Assembly (NCBI GenBank): GCA_963920705.1
Contig: OY987226.1
Coordinates: forward strand, 15,316,501 to 15,380,500
Length of the DNA: 64,000 bases
Origin: Odiellus spinosus
Lineage: Eukaryota; Arthropoda; Arachnida; Opiliones; Phalangiidae
Direction: 5' to 3'
Positions 22,510 through 34,464 of the stretch are shown piece after piece (within the stretch, counting starts at the first letter, position 1; every line of letters begins with the position of its first letter). Position numbers and translations under genes: made by a program. Under the pieces are notes generated by a model that saw nothing but the letters and a program-made list of their open reading frames with translations, was not told where the DNA came from and did not search any database.

Positions 22510-23985
22510 AAAATTAAATAATATATATACTATTCAAATACTGTTCAAAAAAGGGTTTTATCCAATTAAATACCGGTACGGTACCGATATTCTTATGGTT
22601 TTACTAATAGCTAAACCAGAATTAAACTAAAACAACTTTAGTATATTAAAAAATATACTAATTTACTTTTTATAAATCAAGAAATGTATATCAGAATAAT
22701 ATCCAAACTTTAAATTATACGTTTTAATTAAGGGTAGCCTTTCGTACACAAATTTCGAGCCGAAAATCCGTACATTGAATTCAAGAAAGCCGATAACGAT
22801 GTCCAGGTTGTTTTAATTTTCTCTTAATGGACTCTCAGTTTAGTTTTCGAGATGATTACCCAATAATATAATAATATTGCTGTATCTTAACTAATGACGT
22901 CTTCTAAGTAGGGAGAGTATATTTAAACGGAGGCACCGAGTATACATTTTTGAAAGACTTGAAAGCTTGAAACTGATTTGGAAAGGTTCCAAGAAATTTT
23001 GCGCTGAAACCTAGTTATCTCGTAATAAGGAAGCAAAGCGAGCAACAAGGATTTTAAGTTGGAACCCCTTTTATAATAAATAAGCTAAGATCAGAAACTG
23101 TTTATCAAAAACGTCCACCCACTCGCGTGAGAGAGCTGCCGGCTAAATGTATATAAGTTCATTTATTTCGGACAAGATTTCATTCAGAATCTCGCTGACC
23201 TCTCGTCTAGTCGTCTTTAATATAACTAAGCCGCTAGGACTAAGAACTATTTGCACGAAGCGATTTACGACAGCGGAAAATATTTATTTCCGCCAACGGA
23301 ATTAAGTTTTTAATTAGATTAATTTTTGTCATGGTTTAAGAGTAGATAATTGAATCTTAAGAAAATTAAGAAATGAATATGACTTTCATATTTCAAAAGA
23401 ATTCGACATTAAATCATAGAAAGATCATTAGGCTGATAGAATTCAGAGATATAATTAAAAAAATTAAGAGAAAATAAACTTAATTCAGTTTAAAACCCTA
23501 GTTATCAACCGGTTTTTGGAGTGTGTGCAAAGAAGCGTTTTCAATCAAGTTTTTTTATTTATTTATTTTTTTTTTTTTTTTTGTTAATAACCGAGCGAGT
23601 TTGGCGAAATTAATTTTCCGTTAGTGCTTTTCTTTGCGAAAACGGGCCTAGTGAATATAAGCCTAACTCAAATTAATCGTGAATTATGATTAACCGCTGG
23701 CTTAAACGCCGATGGAATCCTCCCCCTCTTTCACTCTAGTAATACATCTAAGTTAATAAACAAGCTAATATAGGGTACACTGATTAATTAATCCTTTCAT
23801 CTTAGAAAAAGATTAAAAGCTAATATTAAAGGATATAAATTATGTTTATAAAATCGATTTAGGAGAAAAAAAGTGGTATACAGGTTGTTATATAAAAATA
23901 TCATTAGTCAAGAACAGATACGAAATTAGGACTATATAACGAAATTTGACATCAGGTATAACGATTTATATATATATTGGTTTTT
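22510..23985. other. AT-rich non-coding DNA, no gene recognised
   Basis: No element or gene was found. A T-run of 17 at 23566-23582 follows imperfect ATTT repeats. Confidence 0.65.
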
Positions 23986-23999
23986 CTTTCAATTTACTC

Positions 24000-24300
24000 T
24001 AAATTTAGATAAAAAACGAAATTTATATATAACGAAATTTAGACATATAACGAAATTTTCATCTAATGAAGTTTAGACCGAAGATTTAGACAAACAAACT
24101 TATAAACATTTAGACAAAGAAACTTATAAACATTTAGACGAAGAAACTTATAAACATTTAGACAAAGAAACTTATAAACATTTAGACGAAGAAACTTATA
24201 AACATTTAGACAAAGAAACTTATAAACATTTAGACGAAGAAACTTATAAACATTTAGACATAGAAACTTATAAATAATGGAATTTAGACATAACGAAATT
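24000..24300 (+). repeat. 24-bp minisatellite with alternating units (48-bp higher-order period)
   Basis: The unit AAACTTATAAACATTTAGAC + RAAG repeats about seven times between roughly 24095 and 24275. The base after GAC alternates: CAAAG, CGAAG, CAAAG, CGAAG, CAAAG, CGAAG, then CATAG. The repeating block is therefore effectively 48 bp. The flanks at 24010-24090 and 24280-24305 carry related ATAACGAAATTTAGA words, so the array probably arose within an older ACGAAATTTAG repeat. Confidence 0.92.
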
Positions 24301-24309
24301 TAGATAGTA

Positions 24310-25330
24310 AGCAACGTTAATTCTGAATTCAAAATAATTTTTAGAAAAATTTTCTCATAAAGAAAAAAAAAATTATTAAAAATTCAAGCTATATAGTTTT
24401 GATTTTAACATGAAAAAACCGGTTTTCAACTACAGAAATATTTCAAAAGTTGGGCTTAATTATTCTGCTATACGTAGTTTCAGTTAAGGCCTAACCTTAT
24501 CCTCATCGAACCCTATGAATGAGTTCAACATCGAACCTACTGATTCATAAACATCGAGGGTCTAAACATGAATGTCCGCTCTTTCATATCCTCGGAGGAT
24601 TTCTTTGTAAAGGTTTCTGGTAACCCCTATAGGGTTGGGGCTTTTCTATATATAGCAGCCACACGACCACAGACTGTCCGAAAAATACCCCTGACGGAAT
24701 TCGCCGACAGAATTACACTCCCTTTAAACTCTATTACTCCTTGTCGCCCGAATACTAGTACACAATACCATAGGTATAGAATCTTTTTCAAAACACAATG
24801 AGTGCATGTACTAGGGATTTCTATATTTTTGGGCAACGCCGCGCGGCGTCAGAAATAAACCAGAGTATATTCCTCGTATTTTGAGTATTTAGGGCTCTTA
24901 CACAACGTCTTACAACCATCGTATAGCGGCTTAGACTGCATCAGGGTGGTTCTCTTATATTTGCTAACACCATGCACCGCGTCGTTTCGCCTTCCCCTCG
25001 GGGCATCGGAGTCTTGGCACCCCGGAATCCGAATCATTCTCCCTAAGGGTGCCCCGGGTGATATAATACCCTTACATAGTGCTAGAGTAGAGTAAAGGGG
25101 GTGCATCTTTAGTGCACGCGCGCGTTTTCGATTGCGAGCGCGAGGAGTGACGATTTTATCCGCGTGAGCGCGAGACCAAGACGCGTGAATCGGAGTTTTC
25201 AGCAGGTGCAATGATAGTTTTCTGACATTTCATTGATTCGGTTTATATGAGATATATGAAAGGAGAATCATGAACGTGTTGAAAACTAAACTTGATTTCT
25301 AATATATTAATATATCTTCATTTTCAAGAG
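24310..25330. other. GC-richer pocket with unrecognised open frames
   Basis: From about 24560 to 25210 the composition is more balanced and includes CpG-rich words (GCCGCGCGGCGTC, ACGCGCGCG). Open frames of 77 (plus, 24568-24801), 69 and 120 codons (minus, 24849-25211) overlap on opposite strands; none has a recognisable motif, and they may simply reflect fewer stops. At 24891-24906 the bases AGGGCTCTTACACAAC match the inverted end of the element at 40540-40835 exactly. It could be a regulatory island or an old element fragment. Confidence 0.4.
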
Positions 25331-25362
25331 GAATTGAAGGTATCTACTTTTTTATTTACGAA

Positions 25363-25530
25363 GTTTAACATTACGTATTAATGCGAATCAGCTTCGTACA
25401 TTTTATCAACTCCTATTGAAAAAAAAAGTAGTAAACTAAGAATCGGTTTGAAATTTCAATACGTGCAGTGATAGCCTCGATTGGTTTTTGTACATTGAGA
25501 TAATATTGTACGTGATGAAATATCCGACTG
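25363..25530 (+). repeat. GTTTAACATTACGTATTAATGCG dispersed repeat, copy 2
   Basis: The core is followed by CAGCTTCGTACATTTTATCAACT and a downstream part containing GAAATTTCAATACGTGCAGTGATAG. The locus at 39778 has the same order of similar segments (core, ATATCAACTACAACTTGATTGA, then GTTGCAGTGAGATAATG), so the two appear to be diverged copies of one ~170-200-bp sequence. The class is unknown; no terminal repeats were seen. Confidence 0.5.
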
Positions 25531-25539
25531 ATTCTGATT

Positions 25540-28090
25540 ATTTTCGTTTACGATGAAAAACTGAATATACTTATAAAGTGAAAGATATATATAAATGGTG
25601 GAATTCTAATAGATATATCGTTAGCTTTGTTTCTTCTTCATTCGGATTTTTTTCGTGGACACTCACCAAACAATGAACGCTATTGAAAAATGGGGGGGAA
25701 ATGAAGCACCGCGTTTCTTTATAACCTTTTCAACGCTGTTATTGTATTCTGACTTATATGATACCTACAATCCTAGTGCCCTATAGGTTTAATACAGCTT
25801 TCTAAAAGGAGAGCCCAAATCTAAAGGAGAGTGGGAGGGTTTTTGGAACTGCAAAAGATCAGTTCGGATTTGAATAGAGTCGGGATGAGAGCATTCTTTG
25901 AATTTCTTTACAAATAACTGTTTTATGTATATACTAGACATGTAGAAGTCAAATTGTTGAATCGATTTTGGGAAAAATTAAAAATGTTGATGGGTTTAAT
26001 GAACTAAGAGAAACATTTCTTGGTGGTTTTAATTTTTTTTTTTTTTTTTTTTTTAATTTTCTAAAATAATGGTAACTGCTATTCTGACACGTTATCCCGT
26101 ACAGGTTTACTTTCAGATGTAGTACTTGTTTTCTAATGAGTTTCGCTTTAAGCGATGGGGCCTTGAGCTCATTGCTTATGGAATTTTTGTACAGTTCATG
26201 GACCAAGTATACTGTGTAATTTGCCCATGAACAGTTGAAGGTTATTTTGTTAATTCTAAGGAGTTAAACTAATTAAATATGAATAATTTTAAGGTTTAAG
26301 ATTATAATCGGCATCTTGTAAAAGTTTTAAAACCAAAATCAGAAATGGTCGCATGTGGTCGTGGCTATAGAACCAAAAAATTCTGAATAGATGTTTTTAA
26401 AAATACCAAATGAAATCCGAACGCGTCCACAAATCGCGTACTAGACCACAGCTATAATATAAATACCGATGTATAAAATTGTACGGTTGTAGGTCACGTG
26501 GGGTTAATGGGGGTATCCGCTGCTAGCCCGGTAGCCTCTTTAACGCACCCCCTATACCTAATTCCAGACCAAAAATAGGCCAGATATCTGGTAGTGGTCT
26601 TTCAGCACGTCGTACAAACGTATAAGTAGGGGATCAGAAATGGACTAATGAAGCCTGAAAAAGAAGAGGGTGATCCGGACGGACATATACACCAGGGGAT
26701 CAGAAAAACCAGTAGGGCCAATCATGAGGGAGAGGGATATAGAAAGAAGCCCGGTCATAATATCAAAACGTATCATATATACATATTGGCAGCCTAAAGA
26801 CATATATGATAAGACCAGAGACTAGCTACCACTGGACCATGTAAAAAGTTCAATCTTTTTCGGGGATGCGGTTAAACCATAGCCAAGGTTATAAGAATAT
26901 TAACAATGGACACCTTTTTCTTAATTAAAATCCTGGCGTTCTAAAGGCAATAAATGCTGGCAAAAGAACTAACTAACTAAAACAAGGGGGCGTCTGCTTA
27001 TTCGTTATACTAAGCAGCCACGCAAGAGGTTAATTTTATTATAAATTAGGCCAGTTTTCCGTTAGAGGATGCTTATCAAAACGTTCGTTCTTAGAATTTA
27101 AAATTTAATGAAAATTTGTCTTAAACCTTTAGTAAATCGTGTTTAAAACACGTGAGCTATAATTTTTTAAGACATATTTTAATATTTTTAAGGAATTTCG
27201 TTTCAGCGCCTCAGATAGGTTCGAAATGAAGAATTTTTGGGTAAATTTAACTTTTACGCTTAAAAAAGTCTAGAAAACTAGATCAATCCTAGCTAGAGAT
27301 GAAATTGAGTTTCCGGGGGCTCGCTGAATGGTTGGATACCTCTGACGTTTCAAATTACGTAATTGAGTTAGGAGCCACATGCAAGATAGTCACTGGATAT
27401 TGAACATACCCAATTTTTCGCTGCGGCTTATATTTGCACAGCAAAGGCTTAACCCTAATTCAAGTTCTTCCGTATAAATCTTAAACGCTTTTTAGACGTT
27501 TGATTTGTGTTGTGGTCCAGGGGTAGCTAGTCACTGATAAGACCAACTGGATTGAGCTATAGGAACTTTGGGAGGCCCCGCGGTTAAACCTCTTGTTATA
27601 GTTTTTCGGTGTTTTTGGTCTAATAGGTCGGGTTAGCTTCTAGCTGTATACATTCTGCGGAGTATAGTTCCTCCCGGTCTATTTTGGCCCCGCAAAAACA
27701 CAAGGGGGGCTAATAATGGGTCGCTGACATAAATATAAAAAGCCATACAAAGACTAGACCACACGTGTCGCCACGTCCATCGATTGCCACGTATTTCTTT
27801 GTATATACGTTACGTATAGAAAATTCTCACCCCGAAATCTGTCTACAACGTGTTTAAATGTTTACAGGTTCATGTTATGTTTATATATATATCAAGGTTG
27901 AACAGAACTATAGTTTCCTTTCATCTAAAAATTGTGGAAATTTCTCTCTGATGCGCGCCTCTACCTCGAGTAAAATCGGGGAATAAAAATACAAACGTTA
28001 AAACGAATAAAAATTACTTGAGATACTTTTTGTTAATTTTATTTAAAAACTAAAATGTGCCGGTGTAAGTTTAACTGTGGAACGTGATAT
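25540..28090. other. Non-coding DNA, no gene recognised
   Basis: A T22 run lies at 26033-26054. A mixed-composition patch at 26480-26720 contains GGGGATCAGAAA twice (about 26631 and 26696), and another spans about 27500-27800. No array, element end or protein-like frame was found. Confidence 0.6.
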
Positions 28091-28092
28091 TA

Positions 28093-28125
28093 TTAAAGGG
28101 AAACTTGGAGCTAAATATGGAACAG
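28093..28125 (+). repeat. TTAAAGGGAAACTTGGAGC dispersed repeat head, copy 2
   Basis: Matches 13443-13475 with one difference over 33 bp, including the leading TTAA. It lies about 160 bp left of a small TTAA-flanked element (28289-28408). Confidence 0.6.
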
Positions 28126-28288
28126 GTTTTGAAATTATTTTCGGAATCACCATGCCAAAACACGCATTCGAGAATTTTCAAACAATTTTGAGACACCTTT
28201 TTGGCGCTTAAATTAATTTCTAAAGTTTGTTTGAATGTAATTCTCCATTGAGTTACATAAATTTATGGTAGTTGGTACAGTATTTTAA

Positions 28289-28408
28289 AGGTGCAATAGA
28301 CGAATATAAGGAAATAATCGAACCAGAAGATTTTTTTTTCTCAACATATCCCATGAAAAAATATTTTAGTCACAATTAAAATTGTTACCATATAGTGTTA
28401 CTATCCCT
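28289..28408. mobile_element. TTAA-flanked mini-element (tentative)
   Basis: TTAA at 28285-28288 and at 28409-28412 bracket 120 bp. The right end read inward is AGGGATAGTAACAC, nearly identical to the ends of the element at 53040-53233. The left end (AGGTGCAATAGAC) is only partly similar, so this may be a one-sided or decayed copy. Confidence 0.45.
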
Positions 28409-28419
28409 TTAAAAACCAG

Positions 28420-29570
28420 TAAAACGTAGGTTTTCTTTTAGCATATGATATATATAGAATGCTTAAATGGAACAGAATGCTTCCACTATATACGCACTGT
28501 ATATATCAAATCAATACCAAAGTAAGAAAACTAGGCAAACTTTATCCTGGTATCTTAAGCCAGGCAATAATACGGAATAAAACGGAATCTATATATACAT
28601 GTATAATACTATATACTAAAGGTTCCACTTCAATACATCCATTAAGATAGACACGACAAGGCGCGTGACAACAGAAAGAAATCTCATCATATTACCAGCT
28701 TTTTCCTAATCAGGATAAAAGGTATTTGGTAACGGGCAAAAGAAGACTCTTCGAGTCGTAGCAAACACCTGAGAACCACCAACACGACATATCCCAGTTA
28801 TACTACAACAACAACCAAAAAAGAAAAAAAAAAGAAAACTTATCCAAGCCTATAAAAAGTGGAAACTCTTCTTCTCATAACCCCTTAAGTTCATACAAAA
28901 CTTACACCGTACAAACTTAAGCCTTAAACTATGTACTACACCATATAAATCTCCTATAAAACCTTTATATTAATGCAAACATAGATTGACTCGAAACATA
29001 ATCGAGTTTGGTGTATTTCTTATAGTTTATCCCATCTAATGTTTGCAGCGCGTTTTAAGCTATATTACCTTTCCCAATCGATCTCAATTCGTAAAAGATA
29101 CTTAGCTTTGTACAAACTGCAAGTATAAAGTGGAAAATATAGACTAGGTTACTATCAGTGTATATTCTTGGATGAGTACGGCAACAAAAAGGTTTCTATA
29201 CACCCGGTCCAAATCTGTTACAGTTTTCATTACATTTAAAACTACGTTTCCTAGAAATTCTAGGAATTTCGGAAACTACGAGTACAGCTTATACGCGTGT
29301 TGAAAACTGAAATTAGGCTTAACACTCTTTTCGTCTCTGGATCCCGAACTTATCGCGTCTTAAACCTCTTTCCCTGCCTCCCAAACTCTCCTTGTATTTT
29401 TTGGGCAAACCCGAACAATAACGGTTAGCGCGCCACGGAAATGGCTGAGAAAGTTCTAACGGTTCATTTCATCGTCAGTTTACAACAAGAGCTATATTAT
29501 ATAATATCTTTAATATTGTTAGCCCTTACCTTTATATCTATAACGTAAACTAAGGGTGAAATGAAACTAT
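28420..29570. other. AT-rich non-coding DNA, no gene recognised
   Basis: No repeat array, RNA gene or protein-like frame was found. Confidence 0.65.
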
Positions 29571-29574
29571 AATA

Positions 29575-29735
29575 AATTTCATCTTTAATCGACAGCGCGT
29601 GTAAAGTTAGGTTGCCCGTTTTTCCTACGATTTGTTTACTTGTATAAAGGGTATCTTAGCTTCGGGTCTGCTGTTAATACGAGTTTAAATTATATATATG
29701 AGAGCGTGGATCAAAATGCGCGAGTAAATGCGCGC
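29575..29735 (+). repeat. Solo unit of the palindromic TTTCACCTTGATTTGGTAGCG family
   Basis: It begins AATTTCATCTTTAATCGACA + GCGCGTGTAAAGTTAGG and has a matching inner GATTTGTTTAC. The inverted end is diverged (GCTGTTAATACGAG). Just beyond, GAGAGCGTGGATCAAAATGC is the reverse complement of a segment found inside the tandem array (about 18905-18930, TTTGATCCACGTGCTCT), linking the two loci further. Confidence 0.6.
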
Positions 29736-30134
29736 GCGACACGAGGCTCCAGGGTGGCATTAACGCGTCTTCTATAGCTAGCGCGAGCTCTAGGATAAAG
29801 GATATAGGTAGGTTTTCGCGCCAAAATGGACGTCGAACCAACACTCTTTTAAGAAAAGAATTCTACTGGCAATTCCATATCATATAGAGAGATAGCGCGA
29901 GCAACTTTTTCCCGCCTTTTTCTATACATACAGTGTAATATCATTATGGCGTTTTGTAAACTGTATATTATACTCGTCAGCGATGGTCACCAAACTATAA
30001 ATAAAAATATTATGTACTGTCGCCCCGATTCCAATCTAAGCCTTAAAAGGTTGGCTCTTTATGGGATTGTTATTCTGGTGTACTGCAATGGGGTTAGGTA
30101 TATATGCAAGACTTTGACCTTGTAATTTTTATGA

Positions 30135-30530
30135 TTAATTGTGGGCGATCACTCAAAGTTTGGGATAAATGTGGGAGAATAATTAACTTTCGGATTAATT
30201 GTTCGAGAATACAACATTTGAAGTAATTGTCGGGGAATTGATTTTAGGATTAATTAGGGAGGAATATTCAAAATTGGGACTAAATGTTGGAGAGAATTCG
30301 AAATTTGGATCAACTGGGAGAAATCGAAATTTGGAGAAATTAATTTTTGAATCAATTGCGGGAGATATCAAAATTTGGATAAATTGCGGGAGTAATTAAT
30401 TTGCAATTGTTGGGATCAGAAAGTGAAAATTTATATTAATTAAGGGAAAATTCAAAATTTGGATCAATTGTGGCAAAAATCGAATTTGGATTAATTGTGA
30501 AATTTATTTAGCAATATGAATTAATTTTGA
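30135..30530 (+). repeat. Degenerate ~29-bp minisatellite (TTTGGATTAATTGTGGGAGAA)
   Basis: Repeated words TTTGGATTAATTGTGGGAGA or variants (TTTGGATCAACTGGGAGA, TTTGGATAAATTGCGGGAG, TTTGGATCAATTGTGGC) recur about every 25-32 bp. Units are well diverged. The 66-codon frame at 30199-30399 is a translation of this array, which explains its repetitive Gly-Glu/Phe-Glu pattern; it is not treated as a gene. Confidence 0.8.
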
Positions 30531-30539
30531 GGAGTAGAG

Positions 30540-31620
30540 CAAAATTACCGAATTAAAATAACGGTAAAGGGATTGACTTTAAAAAAGTCAAAGAATATGG
30601 AAACTACTTAAAACCACGCACAAATCAACATTTTATTCACATTAACATTAATTTAACGGCAAGTCCTTTCTTAAAATAAACTTTCACTTTAAACCAGATA
30701 ATAGCCACAATTTATTTACTTTTGTTTCTTCCAAAATTTCCGAAAAATAAAAAACAAACAAAAAAAAAAACAAAAAAAAAACAAAACCAAAAACAGTTTC
30801 CGCAAGTTCCAACCTCTCCCGAGAGATAGATATAAAAATATTGGACATTTTCCAGAAAACAAAAAAGCCCAAAAAAGCCCGCGAAAACCGGGTATAAAAA
30901 GGAAGATCAAAAGGCGCGCGTTATAGACCTATACGAAAGATGAGGGCGGCACCTTTTTCGACGCTGCAGCGAGGGTGTGATAGAAGTTCCAAAGAAAAAA
31001 AAAAAAAACTAAAGAGCGATCCAGAGAAAGCGACTCCGTATAAGAACAAAGGAGTGGCAGATAGATAAAGGGTCACGCTACTGCGGGGGCGTCGATTGTC
31101 GACGGAAGTGCTCGGTTAAGTTGATTCGTTTCAGGCCGCAGAAAAAGAGAAAGAGATCGGAGAGACTGCGTATCCTCCATCAGATAAAAGGGAAGACCAA
31201 GAGCAACGTCTCTCCATCAATGAGAGAAAGAAAGAAAGAAAAGAAGATGAAGAAGCTCTAGAGCAAGATGGAGAGCCAAGGAGACTATGACGAGGAGAAG
31301 GGACTCTCAGTGATAGCCCGTTCACGGCTCAGTTAATAGGCGGAAGGGTCCATGATGAAAAACAATAATTTAAAAAAGGAGGCCCGACTTCATCCGTATA
31401 AGAGATCGACCAACATCCCTTCGTATGACCAAAAAAAAAAAAATATTTGAAAAGAAAAGGGAAAATGTCATGATTTTTATACACGGAGTTGAAGGGATAG
31501 GGAATTGGTCAAGAAATATACAAACTAATTGTTATTTTGGAATGTGTGAAATTTTTAAATAAAATTATATATCGATAAATAATTACGGAAAATAGCTAAT
31601 AATCAAAAATAAATACCGGT
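30540..31620. other. Non-coding DNA with A-tracts and a purine-rich patch
   Basis: An A-rich run with C interruptions lies at 30755-30790. A purine-rich patch lies at about 31134-31290 (GAAAGAAAGAAAGAAAAGAAG). It reads open in one plus-strand frame for 51 codons after a possible splice acceptor, but purine-rich DNA lacks stops for compositional reasons. No gene is called. Confidence 0.5.
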
Positions 31621-31639
31621 ACAGATAATAATAAAATTA

Positions 31640-31800
31640 ATAATATGAATTACCCATACTGATAATTATAAAATAAATAATATGAATTACCCATACTGAT
31701 AATTATAAAATAAATAATATGAATTACCGTTACTGTTATAATAATAAATAATATGAATTACCGTTAATGTGTTATAATAATAAATAATTTAAAAAAACAC
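31640..31800 (+). repeat. 37-bp tandem repeat (ATATGAATTACCCATACTGA)
   Basis: About four units of GAATTACC(C/G)(A/T)TACTG followed by ATAATTATAAAATAAATAATAT. The later units shorten and mutate (CCGTTACTGTTATAATAATAA). The array runs directly into the 19-bp array on its right. Confidence 0.85.
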
Positions 31801-31802
31801 CG

Positions 31803-32230
31803 CTAATATTAAATAATACCTCTAATATTAAATAATTGCTCTAATATTAAATAATACCGCTAATATGAAATATAACCGCTAATATTAAACATAACCGCTA
31901 ATATTAAACATAACCGCTAATATTAAATATAACCGCTAATATTAAATATAACCGCTAATATTAAATATAACCGCTAATATTAAACATAACCGCTAATATT
32001 AAATAATACCGCTAATATTAAATATAACCGCTAATATTAAATTAACCGCTAATATTAAATATACCCGCTAATATTAAATATAACCACTAATATTAAATAT
32101 AACCGCTAATATTAAATATAACCGCTAATATTAAATATAACCGCTAATATTAAATATAACCGCTAATATTAAATATAACCGCTAATATTAAATATAACCG
32201 CTAATATTTAATAATACCGCTAATATAAAT
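31803..32230 (+). repeat. 19-bp minisatellite (TAATATTAAATATAACCGC)
   Basis: About 22 units of TAATATTAAATATAACCGC with minor variants (ATACCGC, CATAACCGC). The central and right parts are nearly identical and the left edge is more degenerate. It contains the self-complementary word TAATATTA in every unit. Confidence 0.95.
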
Positions 32231-32239
32231 AAACAATAA

Positions 32240-34450
32240 AAGTTCCCTAAGCATACGTTCCCGACATTCAAGTATACAAAAATATTGTAAAAGATACTGA
32301 TCAAAATTGAGTAACCACTCTTATACCGGTATCCCTTTAAAGTTAAAGCTGCAAGAAATGGGGATTCGTTTTGAAAAAGAGTAGGGAAGAAAATCCAATA
32401 GTTATTCTTAAAGAAAAGAAATAGTCCGGGGATTTAAAATGAAAAATCTCGAGCTATTAAAGCAATACGAGCTTGTAATATAGAAGCAACCATCGCGATA
32501 AAATGTAATGGAAGATTCCACCGAGATCACTTACTTAGCCTTCGCTCCCTACATCCCTTACCGTATAGATTTCGCTCGTGTTTAGAGAAAATCTGAGGGG
32601 GTTATATCGAGGCCCTTTATACCGCAAACTATGTGGTTTTTATTTGATTACACTAGCTATACGGTATATCGAGTAAAACCAGTTTATTTCTAGTTCGCTA
32701 TTTATATTTTGGAAGAAATTGTTCAGACTTCTAAAATCTGATCGTTTTAGAAATTTTTAATAGATGGATTATAAATACGTAGCTTATACAAAACAAACGT
32801 GGTTTGTTCTATAAAGGTTGGTACAATTACCAGTCCACATATCAGTTAAAAGAATAAACTAAATTAAAATTTATAAAAACTCCAGCGTGTTTTGAAATTA
32901 ATTTTGAATTAAAAACTCAAGTGGAGTTTGCAATTAAGTTTAACATTTTTTTATCTAGATTCGCATGTACATTTTAGCGTTCCACACACGGACAGACAGA
33001 GAGACAGACGTAGCTAAAGAATTATATGTTTTGATTGCCTATATGATTATACTTTTTCCCGCCGTTTTACTTAATTAAGAGGAATGATTTTCAAACCCAA
33101 ATTGATATTTTAAAATAAAATTTAGACGAAGTAAACAAGATTCATAAAGTCAGATTTATCAATTAACTCCTATAGGGGATCTTTTCCGCGAACAGCATTG
33201 CACAAAGGCTGAAACACTTTTACAGGCGTAAAATATATATTTTTTTTTAAATATAATAGATTTTGCGGTTATTTGGCGATATTAATTGAATTTGATAAAA
33301 AAAGATGAGATATAAAAATCCCTACTAAATTTGTGTTAGACTTGGCGGTCAGTTACCTGAGATTTGAGTGAAAAAACATTAAGAAAGTTGATTGGTTGGT
33401 TGACCATTTATTTTCAGGCACTACTCTGTACCACCTGACCAATAATACACATAGAAACGAGAGTAGGGGGCCACTAGGGTATAAAAATGTATCCGTGTCT
33501 ATACTCAAAGGTATTTCCGAAGTTTTTTGGGGAAAAACACGCATTTAATAAAGTTATAGCTATATATATATATATATATATAGATGGGCGTGAGGAGAAC
33601 TCTGTTTCTTCTTATAGAGAGATAGGTGGATATGTAGTATGATTCCTAGTGTATTTTCAAATTGAAAGTAATGGTCATATAGAGATCTAAAAGGTGATAA
33701 GGGTGGACTATCCAATCTAAGAGAAAGCGGTGGCGCTGTTCCCTAATAAAGCGAAACCCGTGTAAGATAGCCATTTCCAAATACATTAAGAGATAGGATA
33801 TTGCGCCTCTAGCGCCGCCTAGCGCCAATCCCCGACGGAAACACTAAAAAACCTGAAGTAAGTTTAAAGGCGCGAGAGCAGACTCCATCGGGTTGCGTGA
33901 GCCGCTGGTGATGGAACCAGGGGACAAAGGGGGTGGATGGTTCTAAATGAGAGCATCAACGGGGCACCAGGGTGAAATAGCCGAGCACCACGGTCATTTC
34001 AAGGCATATATACACATATTCCCCGTCGGCCATTAAAAAACCCTCATTTGAGGGGGGTGCCTAGCATCAATATGTCTTTGAAACCCCCTACAGTCAACTC
34101 CCCCACCTCTCTTGTCTTAAAGGTGACTTCACAAGTATAGGTACGCGATAAATATAAGATACGTTTACACAATAGGGACATTTTGAAAATGGTTTTAATG
34201 TTGAAATAGGTTTTCAAGCAAATAATTTTATTTACCAAAGGTTTCGTGGTAATTCCCAGTTAATTATAAAAGTTGCCAACTAGATTCACTAAGCCTAAAC
34301 AATTTTAATTAGAAATGCGGTCCCTGATGGCAATGAACTGAGATATTACTACAGAAATTTTAGGAGTTTCGTCTGTTAATCCTAAATAAGTCGCAAATCC
34401 TAAAGTTTATGTAAACGTTGTCTATTACTGATGCCAATGAAATATATAGT
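32240..34450. other. Non-coding DNA, no gene recognised
   Basis: It contains the (TA)11 microsatellite at 33561-33582 and a GC-richer patch at about 33780-34010. No protein-like frame or element boundary was seen. Confidence 0.6.
33561..33582. repeat. (TA)11 microsatellite
   Basis: Eleven consecutive TA dinucleotides. Confidence 0.95.
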
Positions 34451-34464
34451 CTTAACATCCCCCT

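Noticed and set aside
24568..25211. Neighbouring open frames of 77 (plus) and 120 (minus) codons in a GC-richer pocket
   Set aside because: No family resemblance is visible, frames occur on both strands, and higher GC alone makes such lengths likely. Kept only as a composition feature.
30199..30399. 66-codon plus-strand open frame with a repetitive Gly/Glu/Phe pattern
   Set aside because: It lies entirely inside the degenerate ~29-bp repeat and is explained by it.
31135..31290. Possible exon: 51 open codons, charged (Lys/Glu/Arg-rich), directly after a TTCGTTTCAG acceptor-like sequence
   Set aside because: The stretch is purine-rich (GAAA and GATGAAGAAG runs), which removes stops in that frame by composition. 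No good donor precedes the stop and there is no recognisable motif.
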